Shown here in pieces: positions 16,670 through 25,881 of a stretch of 64,000 nucleotides of DNA. The stretch covers positions 6,014,001 through 6,078,000 of the forward strand of contig NZ_CP109427.1 in NCBI RefSeq assembly GCF_036250695.1, in the 5' to 3' direction. A model generated the notes under the pieces. That model was not told the origin of the DNA. It was given only the letters and a program-made list of their open reading frames with translations, and searched no databases. The position numbers and the translations under genes were made by a program. Numbering within the stretch: position 1 is the stretch's first letter; each line of letters begins with the position of its first letter. The DNA is from Streptomyces sp. NBC_01497. GTDB taxonomy: Bacteria > Actinomycetota > Actinomycetes > Streptomycetales > Streptomycetaceae.

Positions 16670-17689
16670 ATGACGCAGGAGCACACGGCGGAGACGGTGA
16701 CGATCCCCACGGACGGGCGGAACACCGGAATCCGACGCGGCTCTGCCTACTGGCGGGGGTGGCGGCCCGGCATGTGGCGCAGGGGCTTCGTGCTCGCCCT
16801 GGTCGCCGTCCTGGCCGCTCTGGTGATGGCCCTGCACTCGCACATCCCCAACACGATCGGCAACTTGGGCAGTCTCGCCGAGACCTTCCTGCCGTGGTTC
16901 GGCATCGTCATCCCCGTGGTCCTGGTGCTCGCGCTGGTCCGCAGGTCGGCGACGGCGCTGGTGGCGCTGGTGCTGCCCGTCGCGCTCTGGCTCAACCTCT
17001 TCGGGGGACTGGTCGTCAGCAAGGAGGCCACGGGCGGCGACTTCACCGTCGCCACGCACAACGTCGACGCGGACAACCCCGATCCGGCGGGGACGGCGAA
17101 GGACCTGGCGCACTCGGGCGCCGACGTCGTCGCACTGGAGGAACTGACACCCGCCGCGCTGCCCACGTACGCGAAGGGCCTCGCCGGCGCGTACAGGTAC
17201 CACGCCGTGGAGGGCACGGTCGCGCTGTGGAGCAAGTACCCGATGAGCGGTACCCACGCCGTCGACATCCGCATCGGGTGGAAGCGCGCGATGCGCTCGG
17301 TGATCTCCACCCCGCACGGCGAGGTGGCCGTGTACGTGGCACATCTGCCCTCGGTACGGGTCAAGGTGCACGCGGGCTTCACCGCCAACCAGCGCGACAG
17401 CAGCGCGAACGCCCTCGGTGAGGCGATCTCCGCCGAGCCGCAGCACCGGGTCGTGCTGCTCGGCGACCTGAACGGCACGATGAACGACCGCTCCCTGGAC
17501 GCCGTCACGGCCCAGATGCGCAGCACGCAGGGCGCGGCGGGCGACGGGTACGGCTTCAGCTGGCCCGCGGCGTTCCCGATGGCGCGCATCGACCAGATCA
17601 TGGTGCGGGGCGTGGACCCGAAGTCGTCCTGGACACTGCCCGGCACGGGCAGCGACCACCTGCCGATCGCGGCGCGCGTCGAGCTGTGA
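16670..17689 (+). CDS. Membrane-anchored endonuclease/exonuclease/phosphatase (EEP) family protein
   Basis: The 339-residue protein begins with a cytoplasmic tail and three membrane helices (about residues 36-120), followed by an external EEP-fold domain. Catalytic landmarks: THNVDADN at the first strand, ADVVALEEL (metal-binding Glu), VYVAHLP, LGDLNGTMND, and the terminal GSDHLPIAARVEL with the Asp-His pair. Family members cleave phosphodiesters in nucleic acids, phosphoinositides or sphingolipids, and the substrate is not predictable here. The ATG at 16670 was chosen because upstream sequence lacks structure. Confidence 0.82.
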   Translation: MTQEHTAETVTIPTDGRNTGIRRGSAYWRGWRPGMWRRGFVLALVAVLAALVMALHSHIPNTIGNLGSLAETFLPWFGIVIPVVLVLALVRRSATALVALVLPVALWLNLFGGLVVSKEATGGDFTVATHNVDADNPDPAGTAKDLAHSGADVVALEELTPAALPTYAKGLAGAYRYHAVEGTVALWSKYPMSGTHAVDIRIGWKRAMRSVISTPHGEVAVYVAHLPSVRVKVHAGFTANQRDSSANALGEAISAEPQHRVVLLGDLNGTMNDRSLDAVTAQMRSTQGAAGDGYGFSWPAAFPMARIDQIMVRGVDPKSSWTLPGTGSDHLPIAARVEL

Positions 17690-17882
17690 CGCGCGCCTGT
17701 GCGCCCCGGGCCCGCCTGACGGGCAGCCAAGCGCCGCCAGGCGGAGCCCTTCAAACGGGGATCGGGCCTCCGTCCGGTGACGGCCCGGGAACTCGCCGTC
17801 GAACCCCCCGCCGCCTCGCGCGGGCCTTCCCGCGCCCCGGACGGGCCCCGGACCGGGACCCGCTGCGGCCCCGGCGCGTCGT

Positions 17883-18857
17883 TCAGCGACCGCCCGCCGC
17901 GCGCAGGACCGTACCCGAGACGTAACTCGCCTCGGGCGACAGCAGCCAGGCCACCGCCGCCGCGATCTCCGAAGGCGCGGCCGCCCGGCGCAGCGGGATG
18001 CCCGGCGCCATCCGGGCCGGACGGTCGGGGTCGCCCATCGTCGCGTGCATGTCCGTGTCGGTCAGGCCGGGCGCCACCGAGTTGACCCGGATGCCGTCCG
18101 GGCCCAGTTCCTTCGACAGGCCGAGCGTCAGGGCGTCCACGGCCGCCTTCGTGGCGGCGTAGTGCACGTACTCGCCCGGGCTGCCCAGCGTCGCCGCCGC
18201 GGACGAGACGTTCACGATCACACCCCGCGACGACCCGTGGCCGCCGCCCGACGCGCCCTCGCGGTCCGTGCCCGCCGCCGTCATCTCCCGTACGGCCCGC
18301 CGGCAACACAGCAGCGTCCCCATCAGGTTCACGTCGACCACGCGCCGCAGCACGTCCGTCGAGGCGTCGGCGAGCCGCCCGAGCGGGCCCGTGACCGCCG
18401 CGTTGTTCACCAGGCCGGTGACCGGGCCGAGCGCGGCGACCGCCGTGTCGAACAGCAGGTCCACGTCGCCCTCACGCGAGACGTCGACCCGGACGGTGAC
18501 GCACCGCGCCCCCGCGTCCTCAACGGCCTTCGCGGTGCGCGCCGCGGCGTCCGCGTCGTTCACGTACGCCAGGGCGATGTCGTGCCCGTCCGCCGCGAGA
18601 CGCTCGCAGATCGCCGCGCCGATGCCCCGGACGCCGCCCGTGACGACGGTGACGGGACGCCCGGCGGGCCGTGCGGGTGCGGCGGGGGCGGGCGCCGGGC
18701 CGGTCACCGTCCCGTTGCCGGCCCCCGGGTCCGCCTCGGCGACGGCCCGCTCGATCTCGCCGGCTTCCGGGACGCCCGGTGCGCCCGTCGCCTCGGCCCG
18801 GTCCGGCTCCGGTCGCGCGCCCGGCGCGTCCGGAGCCGCCTCGTTGTTCTCAGTCAT
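17883..18857 (-). CDS. Short-chain dehydrogenase/reductase
   Basis: NAD(P)-dependent classical SDR of 324 residues. An Ala/Pro/Glu-rich N-terminal extension of about 68 residues precedes the Rossmann fold. Motifs: TGGVRGIG (cofactor), NNAA, catalytic NVSSAAA Ser and YAATK (Tyr-Lys), and PGLTDTDM. The gene begins 10 nt after the glnA2 stop on the same strand, so the two are likely cotranscribed; an oxidoreductase would fit a polyamine or gamma-glutamyl-aldehyde pathway, but that is inference. The true start could lie after the disordered extension. Confidence 0.85.
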   Translation of the reverse strand: MTENNEAAPDAPGARPEPDRAEATGAPGVPEAGEIERAVAEADPGAGNGTVTGPAPAPAAPARPAGRPVTVVTGGVRGIGAAICERLAADGHDIALAYVNDADAAARTAKAVEDAGARCVTVRVDVSREGDVDLLFDTAVAALGPVTGLVNNAAVTGPLGRLADASTDVLRRVVDVNLMGTLLCCRRAVREMTAAGTDREGASGGGHGSSRGVIVNVSSAAATLGSPGEYVHYAATKAAVDALTLGLSKELGPDGIRVNSVAPGLTDTDMHATMGDPDRPARMAPGIPLRRAAAPSEIAAAVAWLLSPEASYVSGTVLRAAGGR

Positions 18858-18867
18858 GATCGTGTGT

Positions 18868-20229
18868 TTACAGGACCGGAAGGTTCTTCCGCAGCTCGAA
18901 TGCGGTCACCTCGGAGCGGTACTCCTCCCACTCCGCTTTTTTGTTGCGCAGGAAGAACTCGAAGACGTGCTCGCCGAGTGTCTCCGCGACCAGCTCGCTC
19001 CGCTCCATCAGCGCGATCGCCTCGCCGAGGTTCTGCGGCAGCGGCTCGATGCCCATCGCGCGCCGCTCGGCATCCGACAGCGCCCACACGTCGTCGTCCG
19101 CGCCCGCCGGCAGCTCGTAGCCCTCCTCGATGCCCTTGAGGCCCGCGGCCAGCAGCACCGCGTACGTCAGGTACGGGTTCGCGCCCGAGTCGATCGAGCG
19201 CACCTCGACCCGCGCGGAGCCCGTCTTGCCCGGCTTGTACATCGGCACGCGGATCAGCGCGGAGCGGTTGTTGTGGCCCCAGCAGATGTACGAGGGGGCC
19301 TCGCCGCCCGCGCCCGCGCTGCGGCTCGAACCGCCCCAGATGCGCTTGTAGGAGTTGACCCACTGGTTGGTGACCGCGGAGATCTCCGCCGCGTGGTTCA
19401 GCAGGCCCGCGATGAACGACCGGCCCACCTTCGAGAGCTGGTACTCCGAGCCCGACTCGTAGAACGCGTTGCGGTCGCCCTCGAACAGCGACAGGTGCGT
19501 GTGCATGCCGGAACCGGGGTGCTCGGAGAACGGCTTCGGCATGAACGTCGCGTGCACGCCCTGCTCCAGCGCCACCTGCTTCATCACCAGACGGAACGTC
19601 ATGACGTTGTCCGCCGTCGACAGTGCGTCGGCGTACCGCAGGTCGATCTCCTGCTGGCCCGGGGCGCCCTCGTGGTGGCTGAACTCCACCGAGATGCCCA
19701 TCGACTCCAGCATCGTGATCGCCGTACGGCGGAAGTCCATGCCCACGGCCTGCGGGGTGTGGTCGAAGTAGCCCGAGTTGTCGGCCGGGGTGGGCCGCGT
19801 GCCGTCGAGCGGCTTGTCCTTGAGCAGGAAGAACTCGATCTCGGGGTGCGTGTAGAAGGTGAACCCCTGATCGGACGCCTTCGCCAGCATCCGCTTCAGC
19901 ACGAAGCGCGGATCGGCGAAGGACGGCGATCCGTCCGGCATGAGGATGTCGCAGAACATCCGCGCCGTGCCGGGGGCCTCCGCGCGCCACGGCAGGATCT
20001 GGAACGTGGCCGGATCCGGCTTCGCGATCATGTCGGACTCGTAGACGCGGGCGAAGCCCTCGATCGCCGAACCGTCGAAGCCCATGCCCTCGTCGAAGGC
20101 CTGCTCCAGTTCCGCCGGAGCGACCGCCACCGACTTCAGGAAGCCGAGCACGTCGGTGAACCACAGGCGCACGAAGCGGATGTCGCGCTCTTCGAGCGTG
20201 CGGAGCACGAATTCCTGCTGCTTATCCAT
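18868..20229 (-). CDS. glnA2: Glutamine synthetase-like protein GlnA2 (gamma-glutamylpolyamine synthetase)
   Basis: Type I glutamine synthetase fold, 453 aa. Motifs: GMGFDGSAIEGFA, EIEFFLLKD, GQQEIDLRYADAL, GSGMHTHLSLF and SARVEVRSIDSGANPYL. In S. coelicolor the homologue GlnA2 acts on polyamines rather than ammonium; I assign it by the similar position between panB and nadE/glnE and by divergence from GlnA. Where GlnA has the adenylylation site DLYELAPEE, this protein has DVWALSDAE, so the target Tyr appears to be Trp and GlnE control is unlikely. A possible GlnR half-box lies about 110 bp upstream. ATG 20244 is an alternative start. Confidence 0.88.
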   Translation of the reverse strand: MDKQQEFVLRTLEERDIRFVRLWFTDVLGFLKSVAVAPAELEQAFDEGMGFDGSAIEGFARVYESDMIAKPDPATFQILPWRAEAPGTARMFCDILMPDGSPSFADPRFVLKRMLAKASDQGFTFYTHPEIEFFLLKDKPLDGTRPTPADNSGYFDHTPQAVGMDFRRTAITMLESMGISVEFSHHEGAPGQQEIDLRYADALSTADNVMTFRLVMKQVALEQGVHATFMPKPFSEHPGSGMHTHLSLFEGDRNAFYESGSEYQLSKVGRSFIAGLLNHAAEISAVTNQWVNSYKRIWGGSSRSAGAGGEAPSYICWGHNNRSALIRVPMYKPGKTGSARVEVRSIDSGANPYLTYAVLLAAGLKGIEEGYELPAGADDDVWALSDAERRAMGIEPLPQNLGEAIALMERSELVAETLGEHVFEFFLRNKKAEWEEYRSEVTAFELRKNLPVL

Positions 20230-20334
20230 CTCGATCCCACTCATCCTTGCTGGTCAGGCTGGTTGCTCCGGTGCCGTTCCGTGCCCCCGGCGGTCTGTAC
20301 GGACAGGTGGCGGAACCGAGCATGCCATTGCAGG

Positions 20335-20350
20335 GTTTCCGGTAGGTTGC
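20335..20350 (-). promoter_or_regulatory. Candidate minimal GlnR box upstream of glnA2
   Basis: On the minus strand: GCAAC-ctaccg-GAAAC, which fits one a/b pair of the GlnR consensus (gTnAC-n6-GAAAc). It is about 110 bp before glnA2. The further pairs seen at glnII are absent, so this may be a weak or chance site. The rest of the 336-bp region between glnA2 and nadE shows no gene. Confidence 0.35.
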
Positions 20351-20553
20351 GCCCCCCGGCAATCCCTTGGCGCGCCTACGCTGCCCATACTGCCGCCCCG
20401 CGGGGCCCGCGGATACCGGAGCGTGTCCGCCGGCCCGGCCGGACGGCCCGCCCGCCCGCTCGCCGACCGGCGTAAAACGCGCCGGTAGCAGGGGGCAGAC
20501 GCGCCGCGCGGGCGGGGCCGCCGGGTATCGCGTCAGAAAGACGATTAGAGGAA

Positions 20554-20559
20554 TAGACT
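20554..20559 (+). promoter_or_regulatory. Leaderless -10 (TAGACT) of nadE
   Basis: TAGACT, a good match to the streptomycete -10 consensus, lies 6 nt before the GTG at 20566. There is no SD between them. A leaderless nadE transcript is inferred; the -35 region is weak. Confidence 0.55.
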
Positions 20560-20565
20560 GGCCGG

Positions 20566-22326
20566 GTGCCTCAACTACGTCTCGCCCTGAATCAGATCGA
20601 CTCCACCGTCGGCGACCTCGCGGGCAACGCCGAGGCGGTCGTCCACTGGACCCGGCATGCCGCCGAGCAGGGGGCGCACCTTGCCGCGTTCCCCGAGATG
20701 GTGCTGACCGGCTACCCCGTCGAGGACCTGGCGCTGCGGTCGTCGTTCGTCGAGGCGTCCCGCGCGGCGCTGGTCTCGCTGGCCGCCCGCCTCGCGGACG
20801 AGGGCTTCGGCGACCTGCCGGTGATCGTCGGCTACCTGGACCGCTCGGAGACGGCACAGCCCAGGTACGGACAGCCCGCCGGGGCCCCGCTGGACGCGGC
20901 GGCCGTCCTGCACGGCGGACGGGTCGTCCTGCGGTACGCGAAGCACCACCTGCCGAACTACGGCGTCTTCGACGAGTTCCGGTACTTCGTGCCCGGCGAC
21001 ACGCTCCCCGTCGTCCGCGTGCACGGCGTCGACGTCGCCCTCGCGATCTGCGAGGACCTGTGGCAGGACGGCGGACGGGTGCCCGCCACCAGGACGGCCG
21101 GCGCAGGGCTCCTCGTGTCCATCAACGCCTCGCCGTACGAGAGGCTCAAGGACGACACCCGCCTCGAACTGGTCCGCAAGCGGGCCCAGGAGGCCGGCTG
21201 CACGACCGCGTACCTGGCGATGATCGGCGGCCAGGACGAACTGGTCTACGACGGCGACTCGATCGTCGTCGACCGGTACGGCGAGACCATCGCCCGCGCC
21301 CCGCAGTTCGCCGAGGGCAGTGTGATCCTCGACCTCGACCTGCCGGCCGCCGCGCAGGAGCCGCCGTCCGGGACCGTGGACGACGGGCTGCGCGTCGAGC
21401 ACGTGACGCTGTCGGCCGAGCCGCTGCCGCCGTACGAGCCGGAACTCACCGGCGGGTACGCGGACCGCCTCGACGACGACGAGGAGGTCTACTCGGCGCT
21501 CGTCGTCGGCCTGCGCGCCTACGTGGCGAAGAACGGCTTCTCCAGTGTCCTCATCGGGCTCTCCGGCGGGATCGACTCGGCGCTGGTCGCCGCGATCGCC
21601 TGCGACGCGCTCGGCGCGCACCACGTGTACGGCGTCTCCATGCCGTCGAAGTACTCCTCGGACCACTCCAGGGACGACGCCGCCGAGCTGGCCCGGCGCA
21701 CCGGCCTCACGTTCAGGACCGTCGCGATCGAGCCGATGTTCGACGCCTACATGGCCTCCCTCAAACTCACCGGCCTCGCCGAGGAGAACCTCCAGTCACG
21801 GCTGCGCGGCACGATGCTGATGGCGCTGTCCAACCAGGAGGGCCACATCGTCCTCGCGCCCGGCAACAAATCCGAACTGGCGGTCGGCTACTCGACCCTC
21901 TACGGCGACTCCGTCGGCGCGTACGGGCCGATCAAGGACGTCTACAAGACGGACGTCTTCCGGCTGGCCCGCTGGCGCAACCGGGCCGCGGCGGACCGGG
22001 GACAGACGCCCCCGATCCCCGAGAACTCGATCAGCAAGCCGCCGAGCGCCGAGCTGCGGCCCGGCCAGGTCGACACGGACTCGCTGCCCGACTACGACGT
22101 GCTGGACCGCCTCCTGGAGCTGTACGTCGACCGCGACCAGGGCAAGGACGCCATCGTGGCGCTGGGCTTCGACGAGGAGGTCGTCGCGAGGACGCTGCGC
22201 ATGGTGGACGTGGCGGAGTACAAGCGCCGCCAGTACCCGCCGGGCACGAAGATCTCGGCGAAGGGTTTCGGCAAGGACCGCCGCCTGCCCATCACGAACA
22301 AGTGGCGGGAGCGGACCGCGAACTGA
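20566..22326 (+). CDS. nadE: Glutamine-dependent NAD+ synthetase
   Basis: Final step of NAD synthesis: amidates nicotinic acid adenine dinucleotide using glutamine and ATP. Two domains are visible. The N-terminal nitrilase-type glutaminase (1-260) has the Glu-Lys-Cys triad in FPEMVLTGYP, KHHLPNYGVFDE and LAICEDLW. The C-terminal synthetase has the PP-loop SGGIDSALVAA, SNQEGHIVLAPGNKSELAVGYSTLYGD and a C-terminal KGFGKDRRLPI. At 586 aa it has normal length. GTG start; probably leaderless. It sits between glnA2 and glnE, i.e. among glutamine-related genes. Confidence 0.95.
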   Translation: MPQLRLALNQIDSTVGDLAGNAEAVVHWTRHAAEQGAHLAAFPEMVLTGYPVEDLALRSSFVEASRAALVSLAARLADEGFGDLPVIVGYLDRSETAQPRYGQPAGAPLDAAAVLHGGRVVLRYAKHHLPNYGVFDEFRYFVPGDTLPVVRVHGVDVALAICEDLWQDGGRVPATRTAGAGLLVSINASPYERLKDDTRLELVRKRAQEAGCTTAYLAMIGGQDELVYDGDSIVVDRYGETIARAPQFAEGSVILDLDLPAAAQEPPSGTVDDGLRVEHVTLSAEPLPPYEPELTGGYADRLDDDEEVYSALVVGLRAYVAKNGFSSVLIGLSGGIDSALVAAIACDALGAHHVYGVSMPSKYSSDHSRDDAAELARRTGLTFRTVAIEPMFDAYMASLKLTGLAEENLQSRLRGTMLMALSNQEGHIVLAPGNKSELAVGYSTLYGDSVGAYGPIKDVYKTDVFRLARWRNRAAADRGQTPPIPENSISKPPSAELRPGQVDTDSLPDYDVLDRLLELYVDRDQGKDAIVALGFDEEVVARTLRMVDVAEYKRRQYPPGTKISAKGFGKDRRLPITNKWRERTAN

Positions 22327-22348
22327 CGCCCCGTCCGCCGGCCCCGGG

Positions 22349-22443
22349 CCTCCCTGGACGGGCGGGCAGAGCGCCCCGGCCTCCGGTGGACGGTCGGGCA
22401 GAGCGCCCCGGCCTCCGGTGGACGATCGGGCAGAGCCCCCCGG
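22349..22443. repeat. 31/32-bp tandem repeat between nadE and glnE
   Basis: Three tandem units (22349-22379, 22380-22411, 22412-22443; core CTCCGGTGGACGGTCGGGCA) with a degenerate fourth following. The 386-bp gap 22327-22712 contains no gene; the repeat occupies its first third, right after the nadE stop. Confidence 0.8.
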
Positions 22444-22712
22444 CCTCCGGTCCGGGCCTCCCTGGACGGGCGGGCCCGTCAGGGGCATCGCCGCCTCCCG
22501 CCCACCCGGGCGCCGGCGTCGTTCCCGCGTCGCCGCCCGGCGCCGGGCGCGTCCTGTCAGGGCCGGCTCGCGGCGCGGCCGGTGGCCACCGGCTCCCGTG
22601 CGGTGCCCGTCGGGACTAGTCTCGATCCCAGCCCCCAAACACACCCGTCTTGCATCGCGGACACCGTCGGCATACGGACCAAGGGCAGGGCGACCGGACA
22701 AGGAGAGACCCG

Positions 22713-25700
22713 ATGACGACGGCGCCGGGCCGCCGCAGCAGCACGTTCACGCGCCTGCTGCGGCACGGGTTCACCGATCCTTCCGCCGCCGAGCGTTTCC
22801 TCGACGCGCCGGCCATCGCCGCCATACGGGCCGACCCCCTCCTCCTCGACGCGCTCGGCGCGACGGCCGACCCGGATCTCGCGCTGCGCGGGCTCGTCCG
22901 GCTCGCCGAGGCGCACGAGGACAGCACCGAGCGACAGGTGCTCCTCGACACGCTGGTGACGGCCAAGCCGCTGCGCGACCGGCTGCTCGGGGTGATGGGG
23001 GCGTCCGAGGCACTCGGCGACCACCTGGCACGGCACCCGGCGGACTGGCGGGTCCTCGCCACCTACGAGTCCGCCGATCTGCACCCCGGCGTCACCGAGT
23101 TCGAGCAGGGCCTCGCCGAGGCCGCCGACCCGGTCGAGCTGCGCGTCGCCTACCGGCGCTGCCTGCTCGCCATGGCGGCCAGGGACGTGTGCGGCACGAC
23201 GGACGTCGCCCAGACGGCGGCCGAACTCGCCGACCTCGCCACCGCGACCCTGCGCGCCGCGCTCGCCATCGCCTGCGCCGCCGCGCCCGAGGACGCCGCC
23301 GCGTGCCGGCTGGCCGTGATCGCGATGGGCAAGTGCGGCGGGCACGAGCTGAACTACGTCTCCGACGTCGATGTGATCTTCGTCGGGGATGTGCCCGACA
23401 ACAGTGCGGAGGCCGACGAGAACGCCGCCGTGCGTGCCGCCACCCGCCTCGCCTCCCACCTCATGCGGATCTGCTCGGAGACCACCGTCGAGGGCGCCAT
23501 CTGGCCCGTCGACGCCAACCTGCGTCCCGAGGGCCGCAACGGCCCGCTCGTGCGCACCCTCAGCAGCCACCTCGCCTACTACGAGCGGTGGGCGAAGACC
23601 TGGGAGTTCCAGGCGCTGCTCAAGGCCCGCCCGGTGGCGGGGGACGCCGCGCTCGGCGCCGCCTACCAGGAGGCCGTCACGCCGCTGGTGTGGCAGGCCT
23701 CGGAGCGCGAGCACTTCGTCCCCCACGTACAGGAGATGCGCCGCCGCGTCGTGCAGAACATCCCCGCCGGGCAGGCCGAACGGGAGATCAAGCTCGGTCC
23801 CGGCGGCCTGCGCGACGTCGAGTTCGCCGTCCAGCTGCTGCAGTTGGTGCACGGTCGCAGCGATGCGTCGCTGCGCAGCCCCAACACCCTCGAAGCCCTC
23901 AAGGCCCTCGCGGCCGGCGGGTACGTCGGCCGCATCGACGCCGCGCAGCTCGACGAGGCGTACCGCTTCCTGCGGACCGTCGAGCACCGCATCCAGCTCT
24001 ACCGGCTGCGCCGCACCCACCTGATGCCGGAGGACGACGCCGATCTGCGCCGCATCGGCCGCTCCCTCGGCCTGCGCACCGATCCGGTCGCCGATCTCGT
24101 CAAGGAGTGGAGGCGGCACACGACCGTCGTACGGCGGCTGCACGAGAAGCTGTTCTACCGGCCGCTCCTGGACGCCGTCGCGCAGCTCCAGCCCGGCGAG
24201 ACGCGCCTGAGCGCCAAGGCCGCGGGCCAGCGCCTCGAAGCGCTCGGCTACGCGGATCCGGTGGCCGCCCTGCGCCACCTGGAGGCCCTGTCGTCCGGCG
24301 TCTCGCGCAAGGCGGCGATCCAGCGGACGCTGCTGCCGGTGCTGCTGGGCTGGTTCGCGGACTCCGCCGATCCCGACGCGGGCCTCCTCGGCTTCCGCAA
24401 GGTCTCCGACGCGCTCGGCAAGACCCCCTGGTACCTGCGGCTGCTGCGCGACGAGGGCGCCGCCGCGGAAAACCTGGCCCGGGTGCTGTCCGCCGGCCGC
24501 CTCGCCCCCGACCTGCTGCTGCGCGCGCCCGAGGCCGTCGCGCTGCTCGGCGACCCGGAGGGGCTGATCCCGCGCGGCCGGGAGGGCCTGGAACAGGAGA
24601 TCGTCGCGGCGGTGGGCCGCGCCGACACCGCTGAGGGAGGCGTCACGGCGGCGCGCGGGGTGCGCCGCAGGGAGCTGTTCCGCACGGCGGCGGCCGACAT
24701 CGTCGGCTCGTACGGTACGGAGGAGAGCCCGGCGGAGGGCGATCACGGGGCGCTCGTCGACCGGGTCGGCCGTGCCCTGACCGACCTCAACGCGGCCACC
24801 TTCGCGGGCGCCCTGCGGGCCGCCGTGCGCGAGCGCTGGGGCGACACGCTGCCCACCCGCTTCGCCGTCATCGGCATGGGCCGCTTCGGCGGCCACGAGC
24901 TGGCGTACGGGTCCGACGCGGACGTCCTGTTCGTGCACGAACCGTGGGACGGCGTGGACGAGCACGAGGCCGCCGTCGCCGCGTCCACCGTCGTCACCGA
25001 GATGCGCAGGCTCCTGCAGGTGCCGACCGCGGACCCGCCGCTGCTGATCGACGCGGACCTGCGGCCCGAGGGCAAGAGCGGGCCGATAGTGCGCACCCTC
25101 GCCTCGTACGCGGCCTATTACCGGCGCTGGTCGCTGGTGTGGGAGAGCCAGGCGCTGCTGCGGGCCGACCCGATGGCGGGCGACCCGGACCTCGGGGCCC
25201 GGTTCGTCCAGCTGATCGACCCGCTGCGCTACCCGGAGCGCGGTCTGTCCGAGGACGACGTACGCGAGATCCGCCGCCTCAAGGCGCGCATGGAGTCGGA
25301 GCGGCTGCCCCGCGGCACCGACCCCAACCTCCATACGAAGCTCGGCAGGGGCGGCCTCACGGACGTCGAGTGGACGGTCCAGCTGCTGCAGATGAAGCAC
25401 GCCCACGAACTGCCGGCGCTGCGCACCACACGGACCAGGACGGCGCTGATGGCCGCGCGGGACGCCGGACTGATCGACCCGGAGTCCGCGGCCACACTGG
25501 ACGAGGCGTGGGTGCTCGCGACGCGCGTACGCAACGGCGCGATGCTGGTGCGCGGTCGGCCGAGCGACACGTTCCCGTCGGAGAGCAGGGAACTCGCCGC
25601 GGTGGGCCGCTACCTGGGCTACGGACCCGGCCGGGTCGGCGAGATGCTGGACGACTACCGGCGTGCCACGCGCCGGGCGCGCACCGTGATGGAAGAGCTC

Positions 25701-25724
25701 TTCTACGGCTACGACACCCCCTGA
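22713..25724 (+). CDS. glnE: Bifunctional glutamine synthetase adenylyltransferase/deadenylase
   Basis: Adenylylates and deadenylylates GlnA on a conserved Tyr to tune ammonium assimilation. The 1003-residue protein has two nucleotidyltransferase domains, GKCGGHELNYVSDVDVIF (N-terminal, deadenylylase) and GRFGGHELAYGSDADVLF (C-terminal, adenylyltransferase), each followed by its own helical domain containing GPGGLRDVEF or GRGGLTDVEW. The ATG at 22713 follows AAGGAGAG at good spacing. GlnA, its target, lies 38 kb away in the same window. In actinomycetes the nitrogen signal reaches GlnE via GlnK/GlnD, not seen here. Confidence 0.96.
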   Translation: MTTAPGRRSSTFTRLLRHGFTDPSAAERFLDAPAIAAIRADPLLLDALGATADPDLALRGLVRLAEAHEDSTERQVLLDTLVTAKPLRDRLLGVMGASEALGDHLARHPADWRVLATYESADLHPGVTEFEQGLAEAADPVELRVAYRRCLLAMAARDVCGTTDVAQTAAELADLATATLRAALAIACAAAPEDAAACRLAVIAMGKCGGHELNYVSDVDVIFVGDVPDNSAEADENAAVRAATRLASHLMRICSETTVEGAIWPVDANLRPEGRNGPLVRTLSSHLAYYERWAKTWEFQALLKARPVAGDAALGAAYQEAVTPLVWQASEREHFVPHVQEMRRRVVQNIPAGQAEREIKLGPGGLRDVEFAVQLLQLVHGRSDASLRSPNTLEALKALAAGGYVGRIDAAQLDEAYRFLRTVEHRIQLYRLRRTHLMPEDDADLRRIGRSLGLRTDPVADLVKEWRRHTTVVRRLHEKLFYRPLLDAVAQLQPGETRLSAKAAGQRLEALGYADPVAALRHLEALSSGVSRKAAIQRTLLPVLLGWFADSADPDAGLLGFRKVSDALGKTPWYLRLLRDEGAAAENLARVLSAGRLAPDLLLRAPEAVALLGDPEGLIPRGREGLEQEIVAAVGRADTAEGGVTAARGVRRRELFRTAAADIVGSYGTEESPAEGDHGALVDRVGRALTDLNAATFAGALRAAVRERWGDTLPTRFAVIGMGRFGGHELAYGSDADVLFVHEPWDGVDEHEAAVAASTVVTEMRRLLQVPTADPPLLIDADLRPEGKSGPIVRTLASYAAYYRRWSLVWESQALLRADPMAGDPDLGARFVQLIDPLRYPERGLSEDDVREIRRLKARMESERLPRGTDPNLHTKLGRGGLTDVEWTVQLLQMKHAHELPALRTTRTRTALMAARDAGLIDPESAATLDEAWVLATRVRNGAMLVRGRPSDTFPSESRELAAVGRYLGYGPGRVGEMLDDYRRATRRARTVMEELFYGYDTP

Positions 25725-25881
25725 CCGTCCGCGGGCCGGCCGGAGCCCCATGAGGGCACCGGCCCGGCCCGGGGCGGACCGCGCCAGGGCGGTCCCGCTC
25801 ACGTGAGGCCGCGTCGTCCGCGGTCGGGGGACGGCCGTGGAGCCCGCGGCCTTCGCGCCACGCGGTGGCGTCCGCCGCAGG

